64,000 bases of DNA from Steroidobacteraceae bacterium (GTDB taxonomy: Bacteria; Pseudomonadota; Gammaproteobacteria; Steroidobacterales; Steroidobacteraceae), in NCBI GenBank assembly GCA_019683695.1, contig JADGHX010000001.1, positions 88,837-152,836 of the forward strand, in the 5' to 3' direction. The position numbers were made by a program, and so were the translations under genes. Below are positions 62,606-64,000 of this stretch, piece by piece. Numbering within the stretch: position 1 is the stretch's first letter; the number at the start of each line of letters is the position of its first letter. The notes beneath the pieces are model-generated. The model saw only the letters and a program-made list of their open reading frames with translations. It was not told the origin of the DNA and made no database searches.

Positions 62606-63775
62606 ATGACGAGCGCGACAGAGGATCTCGAATTCGGAACACGTGTCATTCATGGGGGCCAGCGGCCCGATCCGCTCACCGGGGCGGTGATGCCGCCCAT
62701 CTACGCCACCTCGACCTACGTGCAGTCGAGCCCCGGCGTCCACAAGGGCTATGAGTACTCGCGCACCGCGAACCCCACGCGCGATGCGCTTCAGGCCTGC
62801 ATCGCCAATCTCGAGGGCGGCGCGGCCGGGTTCGCCTTCGCATCGGGGCTGGCGGCGTCCGCGACAATCGTGGACCTGCTCGATGCCAGCTCCCATATCA
62901 TCGCCATGCACGACCTGTATGGCGGCAGCTATCGCCTGCTCGAGAACGTGCGCAAGCGCTCGGCGGGGCACGAGGTATCGTTCGTGGATCTCACGGACCC
63001 GGCCGCGCTCGAAGCCGCCATCCGCCCGAACACACGCCTCATCTGGGTGGAAACGCCGACCAACCCGCTGCTGAAGATCGTGGATCTGGCGGCAGTGGCG
63101 GCCGTGGCGCGCCGTCGCGGCATCCTGAGCGTGTGCGACAACACATTTGCCACGCCCTACCTGCAGCGGCCGCTGGAGCACGGCTTCGACATCGTGGTGC
63201 ATTCGACCACGAAGTATCTCAATGGCCACTCGGACGCCATCGGCGGCGCGGCGGTGGTTCGGCACGGCGCCGACGCGCTTCGGGAGAAACTCGCCTATCT
63301 GCAGAACGCGGTAGGTGGCATTTCGAGCCCGTTCGACTCCTTCCTCACTCTGCGCGGAATCAAGACGCTGGCGCTGCGCATGGAACGGCACTGCGCGAAT
63401 GCCCTGGCGGTGGCGCAGTTCCTCGAGTCACACCCGAAGGTTGCGCGCGTGATCTATCCGGGCTTGCCCAGTCATCCCCAGCACGCGGTCGCGAAACGCC
63501 AGATGCGCGGTGGCTTCGGTGGCATCATCACAGCGGAATTGCGCGGTGGGCTGCAGGACGCACGGCGCTTCCTCGAACGCTGCCATCTTTTCGCGTTGGC
63601 CGAGAGCCTCGGCGGCGTCGAAAGCCTGATCGAGCATCCGGGGCTCATGACGCATGCGTCGCTCCCGCCGGCGATGCGGGCTCAGCTCGGCATCAGCGAC
63701 AGCCTCGTGCGGCTGTCTGTCGGCGTGGAAGACGTGAAAGATCTGATTGCGGAGCTTGGCGCTGCACTTTCCTGA
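62606..63775 (+). CDS. Cystathionine gamma-lyase/gamma-synthase
   Basis: A 389-residue Cys/Met-metabolism PLP enzyme. The PLP lysine is Lys203 in VHSTTKYLNGHSD. Other signatures are YSRTANPTRDALQACIANLE, WVETPTNPLLKIVD and LGGVESLIEHP. By position behind a cystathionine beta-synthase, it most likely cleaves cystathionine to cysteine, though sequence alone cannot exclude gamma-synthase activity. The ATG at 62606 has GGAGAG five bases upstream and is preferred over GTG 62591, which overlaps the previous stop. Pathway: homocysteine to cysteine. Confidence 0.92.
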   Translation: MTSATEDLEFGTRVIHGGQRPDPLTGAVMPPIYATSTYVQSSPGVHKGYEYSRTANPTRDALQACIANLEGGAAGFAFASGLAASATIVDLLDASSHIIAMHDLYGGSYRLLENVRKRSAGHEVSFVDLTDPAALEAAIRPNTRLIWVETPTNPLLKIVDLAAVAAVARRRGILSVCDNTFATPYLQRPLEHGFDIVVHSTTKYLNGHSDAIGGAAVVRHGADALREKLAYLQNAVGGISSPFDSFLTLRGIKTLALRMERHCANALAVAQFLESHPKVARVIYPGLPSHPQHAVAKRQMRGGFGGIITAELRGGLQDARRFLERCHLFALAESLGGVESLIEHPGLMTHASLPPAMRAQLGISDSLVRLSVGVEDVKDLIAELGAALS

Positions 63776-63917
63776 TGTGCGGCGCAGCCTTGCGTGCCCG
63801 CCGTGCGTGTTGCGCACCGCGTGCGCCTTTGTTGAGTGTGCGGGCGCGTTGGTGGTAGTGGCGCATCTGCAGGCATGAACGGAGACGCTGTGCCAGGGCG
63901 GGGCCTCGGGCGAAGAG

Positions 63918-64000
63918 GGGTTGTGAGGCACCGGCCGTAAGACCCATCCCTGGGGGGCTGCTGAAAACACGTCCTGTGTTTTCAGCCTGCCTCACAACCC
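63918..64000. repeat. Nested palindromic intergenic element
   Basis: Outer perfect 13-bp arms (GGGTTGTGAGGCA, 63918-63930; TGCCTCACAACCC, 63988-64000) enclose CCATCCCTGGGGGGC and an inner perfect 11-bp hairpin (GCTGAAAACAC-gtcct-GTGTTTTCAGC, 63960-63986). The inner part looks like the gene-spacing palindromes dispersed in many gammaproteobacterial genomes. The element may continue past the window edge. Nothing else is recognised in 63776-63917. Confidence 0.7.

Overview
The window is 64 kb of high-GC, densely coded chromosomal DNA. I assign 48 protein genes and see no tRNA, rRNA, insertion sequence, phage gene or CRISPR array. Gene content and regulatory sites point to a Gammaproteobacterium of the Xanthomonadales/Steroidobacterales/Nevskiales type. 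The supporting features are GlnK behind a sigma-54/NtrC promoter, a CTGT-N8-ACAG LexA box, a TorF-type porin, a PA0069-type radical SAM protein, a c-di-GMP-I riboswitch, and a cystathionine beta-synthase plus gamma-lyase pair. The family placement is inference.

Layout. 1-1.4 kb: glnK with NtrC enhancer sites, and a small ferredoxin. 1.5-6.7 kb: branched-chain amino-acid genes, with the acetolactate synthase large subunit (ilvB, followed by a glyoxalase I and an EamA transporter) divergent from the small subunit ilvH, then a small coiled-coil protein and a quinone reductase. 6.8-20.8 kb: mostly single genes. These include an EAL protein, an S9 peptidase, a VOC protein with a histone-like tail, a coiled-coil/FHA protein, a nucleotidyltransferase, a metallophosphoesterase, ilvA and hydrolases. 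20.9-24.5 kb: a porin, then an ECF sigma factor, its anti-sigma factor and a subtilisin-like lipoprotein; the anti-sigma factor ends in a domain resembling a subtilisin propeptide. 24.6-31.2 kb: a DUF885 metallopeptidase, a hybrid histidine kinase, an MFS transporter and a LexA-controlled radical SAM protein.

31.3-44.6 kb holds the most unusual region. Ten tightly packed co-directional genes encode four lipoproteins, a transmembrane Ser/Thr kinase with TPRs, an FHA/PEGA/FGE-like membrane protein, a small membrane protein, an actin-like/FHA protein and two membrane-anchored VWA proteins. By domain logic this is an envelope-spanning, phosphorylation-controlled assembly. I cannot match it to a named system. 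A TPR protein with a TonB-like C-terminus is encoded convergently just beyond it.

46.6-54.8 kb: a Rossmann oxidoreductase, a VanZ-family membrane protein, a large GAF-GGDEF-EAL protein, an NlpC/P60 lipoprotein, and a c-di-GMP-I riboswitch in front of a SPOR-domain protein. 54.8-64 kb: a double-length UvrA with four ABC modules, then the two reverse-transsulfuration enzymes, and a nested palindromic element at the right edge. Two c-di-GMP enzymes and a c-di-GMP riboswitch in one window suggest that this second messenger matters to the host.
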